Notes under the pieces: model-generated | Database searches by the model: none | What the model saw: the letters and a program-made list of their open reading frames with translations, nothing else | What the model was told of the DNA's origin: nothing | Assembly (NCBI GenBank): GCA_021234155.1 | Contig: JAJEKV010000012.1 | Span: 10,322,448-10,386,447 of the forward strand | DNA length: 64,000 bases | Reading direction: 5' to 3' | From: Isoetes taiwanensis | Taxonomy: Eukaryota > Streptophyta > Lycopodiopsida > Isoetales > Isoetaceae | Made by a program: the position numbers and the translations under genes | Part shown: positions 1 to 10,700 of the stretch, in pieces | Layout: each line of letters begins with the position of its first letter | Numbering within the stretch: position 1 is the stretch's first letter

Positions 1-439
1 CATAAATGGACTTCTCATCCTTCTCATCCTTCAACTGTTAAAGAAGCAATGACATTCATAAGCATTTTTCACATCTGTGAGGAAGCGGGAAATGAAAAAA
101 AAATATAAAAATAAGAGCTGATGTCGGTGGAAATACCTACTGCTGAGTCTACAACTGAAATCAAAGGCATACCTTCCTTCAACAAACTTGTTGCTTCTGT
201 GTACTTCCGTTACATTTTTATAAAGGACGGTCATGCTTGTTTGCTTCCAGATCCGCTTCTTATTTGAACCGTCAACTGCCATCATCATCGAGATAATCTC
301 CACTGGCGTTTCACATAAACCCTAATGCTGTTGTAAGAAATACGAAAAATAATAAACCCTAACTCATGCAAACTAATGCAGCATAACATCTATGCAACCA
401 ACTTATCGAAACAAAAGCAGTAAGCATCCGGCTTACCTT

Positions 440-720
440 TTCTAAAAGAGGATCGCATGTGGGTGGAACATAGTCTAAATAGATATGACTGTCCATCCTT
501 ACAAATGGTCCTCCTGGAGGAGATAACCAGTAATGCCACATGTGTTAATTATTTATGTACATGACATAAAGATACGGCAAGACGTGTTTACATTCTAATA
601 AGCATAGCAATATAAATACAAACTGACCAGGACCAAAACGAAATCCTTGGATTGGATCCTCTGCATTTATCCGGCATTCTATCACCATTCTCTGTTTGGC
701 AGTTTGCAAAACCCGGGTTG
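440..720 (-). pseudogene. Fragment of plastid biotin carboxylase (acetyl-CoA carboxylase subunit)
   Basis: Two exon-like blocks on the minus strand match the C-terminal half of plant plastid biotin carboxylase, which carboxylates biotin in the first step of fatty acid synthesis. The first block (about 628-690) encodes IECRINAEDPIQGFRFGPG and ends at a GT donor. The second (about 440-535) encodes GGPFVRMDSHIYLDYVPP and ends LLEK followed by GTAAG, the place where the plant gene has an intron. Just before GGPFVR the reading frame is shifted by one base relative to the expected ITGYLPPGGP. The following part of the protein (LIVWAPTREKAIERM in family members) is not found downstream, nor is the ATP-grasp core upstream. 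I therefore read it as a truncated, decayed gene copy. The family assignment is firm; the pseudogene status is inferred from the frameshift and the missing exons. Confidence 0.72.
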
Positions 721-851
721 TGAAGATTGTAAGCACATGTCTGATAGGCAAGGTTTCAATCACCCGTCTGCAGAGGATGCCATAAAATTTAGAGATGATG
801 GCAAACAAAGGAGTCAGAGAATTATATTGCAACCTCCTTTCTTCTAGAAGC

Positions 852-1451
852 CTAAAACAGAAGGATCGATTTCAAACGTCTAAGCTTACTCACCTGCCTA
901 ACCATACCTTCATGTTTGTTTGCCAACTTAGCGAAACAAATTCTGTCCATAGCTACGCAACAGAAGCCCAAGCCATTTAAATCCATTATTTCTGCTGCAC
1001 AACTCCACATATGTCCAGACGAAGCAAGAACCATTGAATATAAAGGCTAGAGGAGGAGAAAACATCAAAAAATGGCTCTTCTAGCTTCACGAAGCTTCAC
1101 TGCAACAAACCATAAACGTCATATGCATGCTGCTCCTAGGCACAACGGAATTGATAACGAGGAGTAGATATGTCTTATCTAGACAAAAGCAAGTACCAAC
1201 TTGCCCCACTATTTTTTGTTCGCAGGTACCTGAACCTCTAATCTTTCTGATTCCCGACCAGCATGGAGGTGGAGCGAACCGATCTCCGTGATGAAAAAAA
1301 GGGTTTACGGCCAACCCAGATCAGAATTTAATAATATATGCTATAATTATACCCGACTGGAGCTATTTTTGAAAAAGATTTTAATAAAAGACGATGCTAA
1401 ATTATTTTGAATCTCCTATGGCTCTAAAAAAAGGGTGAGGCTAAAATTATT
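852..1451. other. Intergenic or intronic sequence with no recognised gene
   Basis: A 60-codon open frame on the minus strand (852-1034) ends at a plausible splice donor (CAG then GTGAG) near 890. It matches nothing I recognise and does not continue the biotin carboxylase similarity. The rest, up to the Dof-like gene, is AT-rich and shows no convincing coding. Confidence 0.5.
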
Positions 1452-1545
1452 TTGGATCTATATGGCTCTAGGAATTCCTTTTCTTTTGACGATTCTAGAG
1501 CGTTCTTCTTTTCTCATGATTTCAGGCGTAATGCTATCTTCTTAG

Positions 1546-1653
1546 GTGAGGCGCTGGGATGTATGATGGCCTTCTCTCAATTATATTGTAATTTAATCTA
1601 TTTTGTTTATCTTTACGCAAGATTGAGTTGTAACATTGTTTTATGTTGTTCAG
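1546..1653 (+). other. Probable leader intron of the Dof-like gene
   Basis: The sequence starts GTGAG at 1546 and ends with a T-rich tract and CAG at 1653, giving a 108-bp intron of typical plant size. Splicing joins a probable untranslated leader to the exon that carries the Dof finger. An ATG immediately after the acceptor (1655) opens a short out-of-frame uORF overlapping the main start at 1665. This is an inference from splice-site shape only. Confidence 0.5.
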
Positions 1654-1664
1654 GATGGAAAAGA

Positions 1665-2381
1665 ATGAAAAGAATGACGCAACGACTATCAAAAATGGAG
1701 ACGCAAAGTGATGAAGTGGTTCCATGCCCACGTTGCTATTCCATCAATACACACTTTTGTTATTTCAATAATAAAAAGAAGACTCAACCAAGATATAAAT
1801 GTAACAGTTGTCACAAAAAATTCACAAATGGAGGCATATGTAGGGATCTGCAACGCAAGAAAAAGGAGAACTTACAGGCTCCCCAGACTGTGCAACCGAC
1901 TGAGGCTCGTAATCTCTTGAGTAAGAGAAAAAATGCACATAATCTAGATTTGGGCAATCGTGCACAGGATAATTTGAAGGAAATTCGCCATGATCTCAAC
2001 GAGATTCGCCATGATGTACATATTTTAGATTTGAGCAATCGTGCGCAAGATAATTTGAAGGAAATTCACCATGATCTCAAGGAGATTCGCCATGATCTGA
2101 AGGAGAGTAGCTCAGAATTAAGCAATCTTGCAAAGAAAAAAGATATACGTATTTCAGATTTGAGAAAGGATGATTTGAAGGAAAGTGGCCATGATTTGAA
2201 GGAAAGTGGCCATGATTTGAAGAAAAGTAGTTTAGAATTGAGTAATGCTACAAAGAAAAGTGACCATAATTTGAAGAACTCCAAAGATGATGGAAAGTTC
2301 AAAGGACTACCTAAGCCTGCATCTAAATTTCAGGCCATGTTTTTCAAGATAACTAAAAGATTAATAGGAAAAAAATCATAA
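1665..2381 (+). CDS. Dof-type zinc finger protein with C-terminal heptad-like repeats
   Basis: The frame from ATG 1665 gives 238 residues; the same frame stays open back to 1452, but that part overlaps a likely intron. Residues 21-49 carry a CX2CX21CX2C finger (Cys21, Cys24, Cys46, Cys49) with the Dof hallmarks PCPRC, FCYFNN and QPRY. Dof proteins are plant transcription factors that bind AAAG cores, and the context most resembles the cycling Dof group. The finger is unusual: the conserved Trp after the last Cys is replaced (KKFTNGG) and the basic GGG(x)RK tail is missing, though a KKK run follows. Residues 93 to about 205 are repeats of a seven-residue unit such as DLKEIRH or DLKESGH, inside longer repeats starting LDL(G/S)NRAQDNL. 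They are highly charged and probably helical or coiled-coil. No nuclear signal is obvious beyond Lys-rich patches. DNA binding is uncertain because of the altered finger. Confidence 0.7.
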   Translation: MKRMTQRLSKMETQSDEVVPCPRCYSINTHFCYFNNKKKTQPRYKCNSCHKKFTNGGICRDLQRKKKENLQAPQTVQPTEARNLLSKRKNAHNLDLGNRAQDNLKEIRHDLNEIRHDVHILDLSNRAQDNLKEIHHDLKEIRHDLKESSSELSNLAKKKDIRISDLRKDDLKESGHDLKESGHDLKKSSLELSNATKKSDHNLKNSKDDGKFKGLPKPASKFQAMFFKITKRLIGKKS

Positions 2382-2731
2382 ATTGTAACTTTCTTTATCA
2401 TGTTTCACAATTCAGGTTAAAGAAATTGCTATGTCCAAGTATAAAATGGTTCAATTGGGTTGAAAACTATTTATGATTGTTTATCGTTTTGGTTGAATCA
2501 TGTTTTATGGCTAAATCTTGCTTTATGTACCTTTTGGTTGAATCGTGTTTTATGGCTAAATCTTACTTTATGGCTATCTGGGTCGTTGGCATGTTCTGGG
2601 ATATATCAAGATCAACCAAGATCAAGCAATCCAGGCCATTTGCACGAATTCTATTGGACATGGATTCATTCAAACACAAAAACAAAAACACAAAAAGTCT
2701 AACCTTGAATTCAACAGTAAGGAAAGAAGCT
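2382..2731. repeat. 3' flank of the Dof-like gene with a 45-bp tandem duplication
   Basis: This AT-rich stretch has a direct duplication: copies at 2487-2531 and 2532-2575, both starting TTTTGGTTGAATC and differing at a few bases. The open frames here only reflect the repeat. It probably includes the 3' untranslated region of the gene upstream. Confidence 0.6.
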
Positions 2732-2736
2732 GAAAA

Positions 2737-2969
2737 TCTTAAAATAGCAAAACTGTAGAGAATGATATTGAGATGACTGGTTGAGAATAGCTCTCAACGT
2801 AGGATATATATAGGATGGATGGTGATGGTGACTGTTCATCCTAATAGACATGACGATTGGGTACTGTTGTGACTCTTGGTATGGATTGCCTACATGGCAG
2901 TCCACCTCATCTGTATACGCTACAACACCTGTATGTCTACATTGATCTATAGGATCACTATTCTTAACA
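2737..2969 (-). repeat. 3' LTR of the 2.4-kb element (full length)
   Basis: 233 bp. It shares its first roughly 85 and last roughly 15 bases (plus-strand order) with the other LTR and retains the middle segment that the other copy has lost. Confidence 0.88.
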
Positions 2970-3287
2970 CTCCCCCTTGATCAATAGATCAATGAGGGTT
3001 TAATTTGAACTTCCCTGGTAGTTTTCTACTCCCCCTTAATGCTCAACCTTGAACACATCTAGATGGCTTTGGACAGCACATCTTTCAATGATGTAGGGAG
3101 TTCTAAAACTGCGAATAGAAAATTCAAATTGACTCTCTAGTCCTATATACCATATCATAAGAAATGAGGATGCCTAGATCATATTAATTGGCAATTTCTC
3201 CCCCTTGATCTAAGCATCTAAACTGCTAAGATCAATTACATTGGGGCCTCACACACTAGGACTATTTAGACATATACGACACCCATT

Positions 3288-4289
3288 TTATATATGGTAC
3301 TTACAACTCTGGATGTCCACAGGATGTCTCTTCTTCTTAAGCTTCACACGAGGACGATCTAAGCTTCTCCCATTGTGCATGAATGATCCATTATGCCATT
3401 GAGAATTTGTTTGGTGTTGGCTGATTATTCCAAGATCACCAGCCCTTAGTTCTTTATTGCATAAATCACAGGAATACTTACCAGGCTGTGTCCTATCGTT
3501 AATTGCATAAGGATTAAATCCTTGTATCTGAAAACCATCAGCATCTCCTTCTCCAAACTCGGCAGATGCCTGATATGTCTGGGCACGCTTCAGTCGACAC
3601 AAATCGCTGCTCTCTGTGTCGCATTGCTTGGCTGGCATAGATCGCCTTGTCTTTGTTTTAATCCAGCCACCTTCGTTCTTACACAGCTCGACTATGCACA
3701 GGTCGCGCCGGTCACGGCTTTTCAAATTGTGTGTCCAATTGTGGCGATTACAGAAGGCGTTTTGTCTTGACGTCTGTTGGCCAGGTAAGATGCCACATTG
3801 GCAAAAGGTAAAATGGGTAGTTGGGCGATGTTCGACAGGTTCTTTCTGCATCTTTGCTCTTGCATGAAGTTCCTGCTGTGAATTAGATGCATTCGTCCAA
3901 TCTGCTTTTCCAATATCAAGAAATGACTCTTCACAAGGAGCTTTTCTCTCCACTATTTTTATAAGAATATCTTTCCCATAATCTCCAACGACGAAAATAT
4001 ATTGGCTTATTTCTGTTGGGGGCAATAACTTTGCATGCATCCATCCAGTTCCATCTGCTGCTTCTTCTTCAACTGATGCATTTGTTTTCTTCTCCCATGC
4101 TGCCATTGTCTGCTTGGTTTCTTCCTTATGAAATATTTTTCTTGCTTCAATAGAATATCTTATCATAGTATCTTCAAGGAGTGCATCTTCATCTCCATCG
4201 AAACTCTTACAGCAGGGCTGCATCTCCACGGCCATTACAATAGCAGCCATGTTCTTCTTGGCAACAGCAAATTTGGGTCTTGCAATCAT
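3288..4289 (-). CDS. Unidentified 333-residue open frame inside the LTR element, with a C2H2-like finger
   Basis: This is the longest open frame in the window, 333 codons. No retroviral motif is present: no CCHC knuckle, no DSG/DTG protease and no YVDD. Near the C-terminus the spacing Cys274-Cys277-His292-His299, in the context YSCDLCNKEL, resembles a U1-type C2H2 zinc finger, followed by a basic KLKKKRH stretch. The middle part is rich in Cys and His without clear spacing. Its start overlaps the end of the upstream frame by four bases. I infer a captured and possibly spliced host gene fragment rather than a retroelement gene. The function is unknown. Confidence 0.45.
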   Translation of the reverse strand: MIARPKFAVAKKNMAAIVMAVEMQPCCKSFDGDEDALLEDTMIRYSIEARKIFHKEETKQTMAAWEKKTNASVEEEAADGTGWMHAKLLPPTEISQYIFVVGDYGKDILIKIVERKAPCEESFLDIGKADWTNASNSQQELHARAKMQKEPVEHRPTTHFTFCQCGILPGQQTSRQNAFCNRHNWTHNLKSRDRRDLCIVELCKNEGGWIKTKTRRSMPAKQCDTESSDLCRLKRAQTYQASAEFGEGDADGFQIQGFNPYAINDRTQPGKYSCDLCNKELRAGDLGIISQHQTNSQWHNGSFMHNGRSLDRPRVKLKKKRHPVDIQSCKYHI

Positions 4290-4591
4290 GACCCGTCACA
4301 AGCATCTCTGGTATTTTCTTGGTTCAAATCTTGCAATCCGAACGTACTTTTATTGCAGTGCTTAATTTCTTCTTCTGCAGATTCAATTCCTGTCAATGAC
4401 ATCAGGGAATAAAATGTTTCTTCAAGAACTTCTTCTTCTGAAAATTCCTTGGCCGTTGCTTCAATCATGGCCCTGAGCATGTCCTCCAAATTCGTCCATG
4501 CCTCCTTATCCTTCAATTCTAATTCGGCTTCTAATTCAGCCATATCTGCATGCTTGAACTGCATTTCCCTGTGCTTCTTTTCTTCTGGCAT
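4286..4591 (-). CDS. Unidentified 101-residue acidic helical open frame inside the LTR element
   Basis: A short Glu/Lys-rich frame (AELEAELELKDKEAW, then EEEVLEE) that looks alpha-helical. It overlaps the following frame by ATGA. Frames further upstream (4750-4941) also look like exon remnants, so this may be one of several pieces of a single captured gene. I do not recognise the family. Confidence 0.35.
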   Translation of the reverse strand: MPEEKKHREMQFKHADMAELEAELELKDKEAWTNLEDMLRAMIEATAKEFSEEEVLEETFYSLMSLTGIESAEEEIKHCNKSTFGLQDLNQENTRDACDGS

Positions 4592-5021
4592 TAGACTCCA
4601 TTGATTTTGGGTCTGTTTGATGCCATATTCTTGGCTTTCTGTGAAGCAATTTCTGCCACAACAGGGCTTTGCAACCCAATAGATACTGTAGCAGACTTCA
4701 GGACCTCTGGCTCAACTCCAGCATATCCATGGCAATTGTTTGCACTTCCTTATATGCCCACATTTGCACAAGACGTCTCTTGTGAGAATGAAGCTCCTTT
4801 CTGGCTTCCGGAGCCATCATATTCTTCAAAGAATTTTCTTACTTCTGCCAAGCATCCTACTATCCATAGATAGATCAGATTTGCAAAGCTTGCAAATTCG
4901 TCAGCCCTTCTTGATTGTGCAATGATCATCTTCTCTCCCAAGACCTATTCTCTCCAGGTCTTCTAAAGCCTTCCCCCACAGGTCTTCCAGGATCAGATCA
5001 AGAGCCGTAGCTCTGATACCA

Positions 5022-5120
5022 TCTTAAAATAGCAAAACTGTAGAGAATGATATTGAGATGACTGGTTGAGAATAGCTCTCAACGTACATACATATAGGAT
5101 GGATGGTACTATTCTTAACA
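5022..5120 (-). repeat. 5' LTR of the 2.4-kb element, internally deleted
   Basis: 99 bp, flanked by the primer binding site on its left and the GAAAA target duplication on its right. The central part of the LTR is missing. Since that region would normally carry promoter signals, this copy may be transcriptionally dead. Confidence 0.88.
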
Positions 5121-5125
5121 GAAAA

Positions 5126-6150
5126 CCCAAAGAATGAACCTTATATACCCAACGAAAGCAAGAGCTCTGCGCACGACAATTCATTGCTGAAAGAATTATC
5201 TGCATAAGAATAAACTTGCAAGAATGGCTACAAAAATCGCAGTATACCCAAGAGAATACCTGGATGCAAGAATTGTTGCCCGAGCACCATGCCATAGAAC
5301 CATTGGTGCAAGAAGCTCCGACAAGAGGGATCTGCACCAAGAAGTTGAAGGCAAAAAGCTCCACCAAAAATTTGGCACTTTCTGAGTTGGAGGTTGCTGG
5401 CATTTCATAATCACATGACAATTAAGGTTGATGCAATGTCATAAATCCAAGTAGGTTTCCCAATGATTTCCGAATGAAAGTAGTGGTCGGGCAGGGGGGA
5501 TTTTTTTTTGTGTTAATTTTCTTGTGCGATTGGGTTTTGGACGAACTTGGACGTTGGGATGAGAGGGGCCTGAAATAGCAAGAACATGTGCCTGAACTGA
5601 TGGCATGGAATGGACGATGCCAGGAAGACCAGACGATGCCAGGAAGACCAGCTCTGGGCTGGGAGGATTTGGTGACGCCTGGCGATGCTGCTGGGCCGAA
5701 AGAGTCTGGCATCTTGCAACTCCTCTGGCATCTTGCAACTCCTTGTACATTTGTTATTATGCCTGAGCAGCCATGTCGAGCAGCCAAGGATCTGTGGAGG
5801 CCAACACAGGTATGTTCCACAGTATTTCTACGTTGAAGAGAATTGCTAGGACTGTTAGATCAGGGCAGGGCATGCATGGTTGTGTGGATGAGGAGGGGAG
5901 GCCTGCTGAGAGCAGCAGCACTGGAGCTGCTAGAGGGAGGTTAAATTACATGTCTTCTGCTGGACCGTGAATGCTGTGGCTGAGCATAACCATGTTTCCC
6001 ATGAATTGAATTGCATGCCTTCTGTTGTGCCCATGAATTTTGTGCCTGAAGATAACTCCCTGTGCCTTGATTCCCATCCCATATTCCATCGTAGTAATTT
6101 TGTGGAAGTGCCTTCTGAGCAGCTCCATCTGTCACCGAAGAGAGGTGAAT
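5126..6150. other. Flank between two LTR elements, with two 19-bp tandem duplications
   Basis: No recognisable gene. The sequence is moderately GC-rich between 5580 and 5980, where overlapping open frames exist on both strands but match nothing known. Two separate exact 19-bp direct duplications occur: GACGATGCCAGGAAGACCA at 5613-5650 and TCTGGCATCTTGCAACTCC at 5705-5742. The stretch ends in TGAAT, which would be the 5-bp target duplication of the next element. Confidence 0.5.
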
Positions 6151-7748
6151 TGTGACGTTCCACGTATTTATACGCCTATTTAAGTATAAATACGTGACCC
6201 GTCACTATGAATAATTAATGGCACATTAATTATTCATAAGCTAAGGTTAGCTATGTTAATAATTAAATTATAAAGGTGGAAACCTAACCCAAAACCCTAA
6301 TTCGAATTTAGGGCTTATCCTAATATTACAAAGGGCTAAAATACCAAATTAGTTAATTAATGACATGCCACTTGGCCCAAATCGATTGGGCAAGGCAGGG
6401 GTTCCATTTTGGGACACCCAAGTTGGGGCTTTTGTGTCCCAATTCGAATTGGGGGCAATTGGAGTTGGAGGAGGAGGAGCAGCAGCCAGGCACCCTTCAG
6501 CAAATCGAGATGGAGCCATCCCGAGCCCGATTCGATGGTTAGTCCGTAGCTTAGTTGTGTTATCTGTAGGGTAGCGCCCCTATTGGGCACTTGTTGTGTG
6601 TATTTCTTCTGTTTCTCTGTGTTCTCTATGCTTTACCTGTAGGAACTAACCCTTGATTGCAAAGGTGAGTTCTCCTTATCTCTGATTCTGTACTTGCTCT
6701 TAAATGATGGATTGATAGTTCTTTGCATAGTATTACTCTTGAAATGGGGGAATTACGGGGGGGTAGAGACCTCTGAGCCTATGTATTGTAGTATGCTCCT
6801 AGATAGAGCCCTGTATTATTCCCATTAGTTGCGGCCTGTGTGCAAGAGACCACCGGGTCGTAGACGCTATGGTCTGGCTTAGCACCAGAGAAGGGACACA
6901 GTGGTGAAGTGGGGGTGGGGTCTTGCACGAACATACAAGGCTCCTGAGACTCCTACAGTGGGCTAGGCCTGATAGCCGGTCACGTAGAGGGCCGGGTATG
7001 GGTCTGACACTCCCTGGGTGTAGAGGTGTGATCCGTATGGAGCATCTTGCACTTTGAGTAGATTTAGGGTGAGTAAGTCGGGTACGGATGCGGGGGTCGC
7101 TGATGCGGCACGTATCCTCTAGCTCACCCATGGAACCACTGTGATCCTGGAAGGGGACGCTTCCCTGACCTGCCTCATCGGACCGGGGCGTCATGAACCC
7201 TGGAGTAGGCTCAAAAAGGGTGATGCCTTGAGTCTGCGTCTCCGGAAGGCTATAGCAAAGCCATAGCGTGAATCGACCCATCTGCAAAGTGTGCACAGGA
7301 GGGGCGGATGGAGTGGACAACCCTAGCCGATGTTCTATGCCAGCCAACGCCATGCCAAGATTCGGTCTGCTGATCTCTTGAGACCTAGCCGTCAGTCGAT
7401 CCTCACTGGAGTCTGAGCCGGGGTAGAACCATGGGTTTGGGGTGTTTTCCTTAAGATTAGATGCATATTCTTTGCCGTTAGTACTTGGATGGATGTGCCA
7501 CCCTTTGTGGTGGTTATTTATATATGATTTATGCTGTGTGCTAACATGTATTCACGCTTCCGCAACTTAGGAGTCCCATTGAAGGCGTGGGCCGAATGAC
7601 ACCTCCGTGTCCTTCACCCGGGCATCCCTCTACGGATGGTCCGAGTTAGACGGAGGGCCCTGCTCATGGTGAGCTGATAGCCATGGGAGGGGGGGAAGTC
7701 CCTGTATGTATACGTCCGGAGCGCCGTATATATTCAGGGAGCGTCACA
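6151..7748 (+). repeat. 5' LTR, complete
   Basis: 1598 bp. Close to its start are two perfect inverted repeats: arms 6161-6173 and 6184-6196 (13 bp), and arms 6209-6220 and 6224-6235 (12 bp, 3-nt loop). Open frames inside it recur in the second LTR and are not genes. Confidence 0.88.
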
Positions 7749-7762
7749 GTGGTATCAGAGCC

Positions 7763-10700
7763 ATGATTTTGGTTGATTGGAATCATAGCACTGACCAAAT
7801 CTTTAACTCGTTAGTCGGTAGTTAGGTGGGAGCTTAAGCTAGTGTGAAGGTTTAGCTCTTTGATGTTTGGTTTTGTGCTAGGTTGAAGTAGTAGATTGTA
7901 AGTTTTAAGAGGTTTAGGGCAACTGGAGGACCCAAGTTTGGAGGGGCTATAACTTTTTGTAGGTAGTTCAGATGAAGGCGAAAGTGATCGGGCATACCCA
8001 AATACCCTAGGAGGGTCATTAACAGGCGGAAAGGAGTCAAGGAGGGGCCCCGAAAGTCAATTCGGGCGCCGCTTGCTTTTTATCGACTTACAGTCGCGGT
8101 AGAAACGCGTATAATGCTGTCGGCGCCCGACCGTATAAAACGCGTATTTCTGCCGTATAAAAATTTTAGTATTTTTTTTATATACCTATTTTTTTGGCGC
8201 CTCGACCCAGATTTGAACCCATGCCCTCTCAACTCCAAGCCTAGGTGCTTACCACCACAACAAGCTCTCTTGAATGTAATATATACATTTCATATATTTC
8301 TTATACCTCTGTGATACTTTCTTTTCTTTGCATAGCAACTTTTATATAAAAGTGTACTATGCAAGACTTGAACCCTTGACCTCCCAGCACACAGCCAAAC
8401 CCTTTACCAACACGATAAGCCTTCTTTTAGTGATAACAATAGTCTCGTTTTATACTTAACCAATAGTATCCCTGGTTCTCTAAAAAGACTCCTGTCTACC
8501 ATCACTCTTTTCTAAACCAACGCTGTGGTGGTAACAACTCCGCCAGACTTGTGCAACCATGGTGAGCTAGAAATCACTTAGGAGTGATTATCATCATTGT
8601 GGAATGTCTCCGCAACCATATCGACATATGTTCACGCCGAGCGATGGAAGAAAATTCCTCGGAGTAAGATAGAAACTTCCAAGTTGGATTCTAATCCACT
8701 ATTCACCTGGGATATTCTTTAGGCGATGATAATAATGTCTAGTTATTGACGTTCCTAGACCTATAGCTTTAAATATTTTTTTCCTTTGGTAAATGCCTTG
8801 ATAACAAAATTTCTTCGAGCCTTGCCATGATTCAATCTATACTACATCCATATGCTTTATACTAGACCTTATTCAACGTTATATATTAAGGGTTAAGAAA
8901 TATCTTATAGACATAATTACAATTAACGTTGTTTCTCTCTAGTGTCTACGCCTTGACTCGTTTCATTTCCTAGAGAAAGGATCTTTCTTCGCCCAACCAA
9001 CTAGGGACTGCCATGCAGCACCCCTCTAGACCATGGGTTTGGATTCCTTTGATCCTACCACCCTTCAATACTTCTTCTCAACGGGCGTGTTCTTCTTATG
9101 GACCACTTCCCCAGATCGCGATACATACTCTGTAACACGTAGTAAGTGCTTGTGTTAGAACCCCCACAACAATGTCAGCACTTTATTCTAATTAATCCCA
9201 GGTACAAACTCTAGTATCATTTTGTGCCAAACCTCACCGCCTATATGGCTGTGATTAATTATCTGCGCCACGCATCTGTCAGATTGATAGCAGCCTACCC
9301 TCTTTTGGGGTTCTTCCACCGTAAGGGTCAAGTGGCATCCAACCATTGTTGATTAGTCACCTCCTTCTAGGGTATCTAGATATGGTTGGGGCAAAGTATT
9401 TCCAACCATTCCTTTAGTGCCCAAATGGCGTTAAGTTCCACAAATAAACTTACATATTCCAAGGGGTTATGTGAATATCCCAAAGGACAGTACCACCCAA
9501 AGACCCCTCAAGATAGGCCTCCTCTATTCAGAGATCTTGTGTTCAAGTCTCTGGGGGTCCGTCATATGTCCTCATGGACGCTGCCAATGTGGCTTGACGT
9601 ATAAATGCTATCTACCTATCTATCTATTTATTAAAAATTTCCTTGGTGAATTCAATTCACCATCTTGTCTTAGGACATGGAAGTCTTCTTCCCTAAGCCA
9701 TGCACCAAATCTTTAAGGAGATTTTCAGCTCTTGCTGCCTTTCAAGCCGCAAGTCTACCTTTGTATATTAGCAATGACCACCCTTCATGTTAGGTAATAA
9801 CCTTCCTATCCAGGTCGCTAGATATCATTAATAAGGGTCCTTTATTCCTCATCTTCTTCTCGATTTTCGGTATTCCGATCCTTATGCCTGCCACAGTGTA
9901 CACCCTTCGCCCTTTGGTTGTGACCTTCATTCAGTAGAGTCACCAATCCATTTACTCCTTCATGTACTCGTTAACCGTCTTGTGGCTTCTAAGCCGCTAT
10001 CATATGTCCCCTATGATGTTAACCCACCTACCATTGGGGGTTATTATGCTTCAATGTTGTCCTACATCCTAGAAATGTTAGTCATTACATTTCTCTGTCA
10101 TGACGTCATGCTGTTGTTGTGGCATTTCAAATGACGTAGCATCCGCTGCAAGCCATAGTCATGGTCTAAGAGTGAGTGACCCTTCGTGTAAATCGTAAAT
10201 TACCTGGAGTCATCAAGGTGCCCGCCTGGTATTTTGTAAGTCTTCCTACAATACCGACATTTGATATAACCCGGACTTGTATCCATGTTCGAGTCTTGTA
10301 TATTCTAACTTGCACCTCCACGTAACCCATGATGTTCACCTCTGCTTGATCCGGGTATGGATCATGTCGGAAAGCTAGTCTTAAGTGTCGTATGCAAGAC
10401 ACATTTGAACTTCTAGCAAGTAACTGCTATTCGCTATCTATCTAGGAATTGTACTATTGTACTGTTCCACTCAATCATCTTGAGCTTCATTCTATTGGCC
10501 GTTGACATTTATTTCAAGTGCCAACTATCACATCATACCCTAGCATGCAACGGATTGACGATCCTTTGCACATTCCGAACGTATCTCCAGACCCTTCATC
10601 AGTAACTTTAGGATACGCTCGTCTTTCTCTCCTTGTGTCGCCACCCAGATTATTATCGTATGTGTACATGGTATGTACATAATAAACATATCTCCACATC

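Larger units (their letters stand above)
2737..5120 (-). mobile_element. Complete non-autonomous LTR retrotransposon carrying foreign reading frames
   Basis: The element lies on the minus strand. Its 3' LTR is 2737-2969 and its 5' LTR 5022-5120; both share the terminal sequences TGTTAAGAATAG and CTATTTTAAGA. The primer binding site TGGTATCAGAGC (initiator Met tRNA) abuts the 5' LTR at 5010-5021, and the polypurine tract GATCAAGGGGGAG abuts the 3' LTR at 2970-2982. A 5-bp target duplication GAAAA flanks it (2732-2736 and 5121-5125). The 5' LTR is 99 bp against 233 bp for the 3' LTR because of one internal deletion of about 134 bp. At 2.4 kb it has no protease, integrase or reverse transcriptase, so it must have been moved by a helper element, probably of the Copia type. 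Its interior holds two open frames that do not look retroviral. Confidence 0.9.

Noticed and set aside
6357-6590. Small open frames repeated at 14671-14904
   Set aside because: They recur only because both lie in LTR copies. No coding signature.
6799-7353. 184-codon minus-strand open frame
   Set aside because: It lies wholly inside the 5' LTR, is broken in the 3' LTR copy and matches no protein family.
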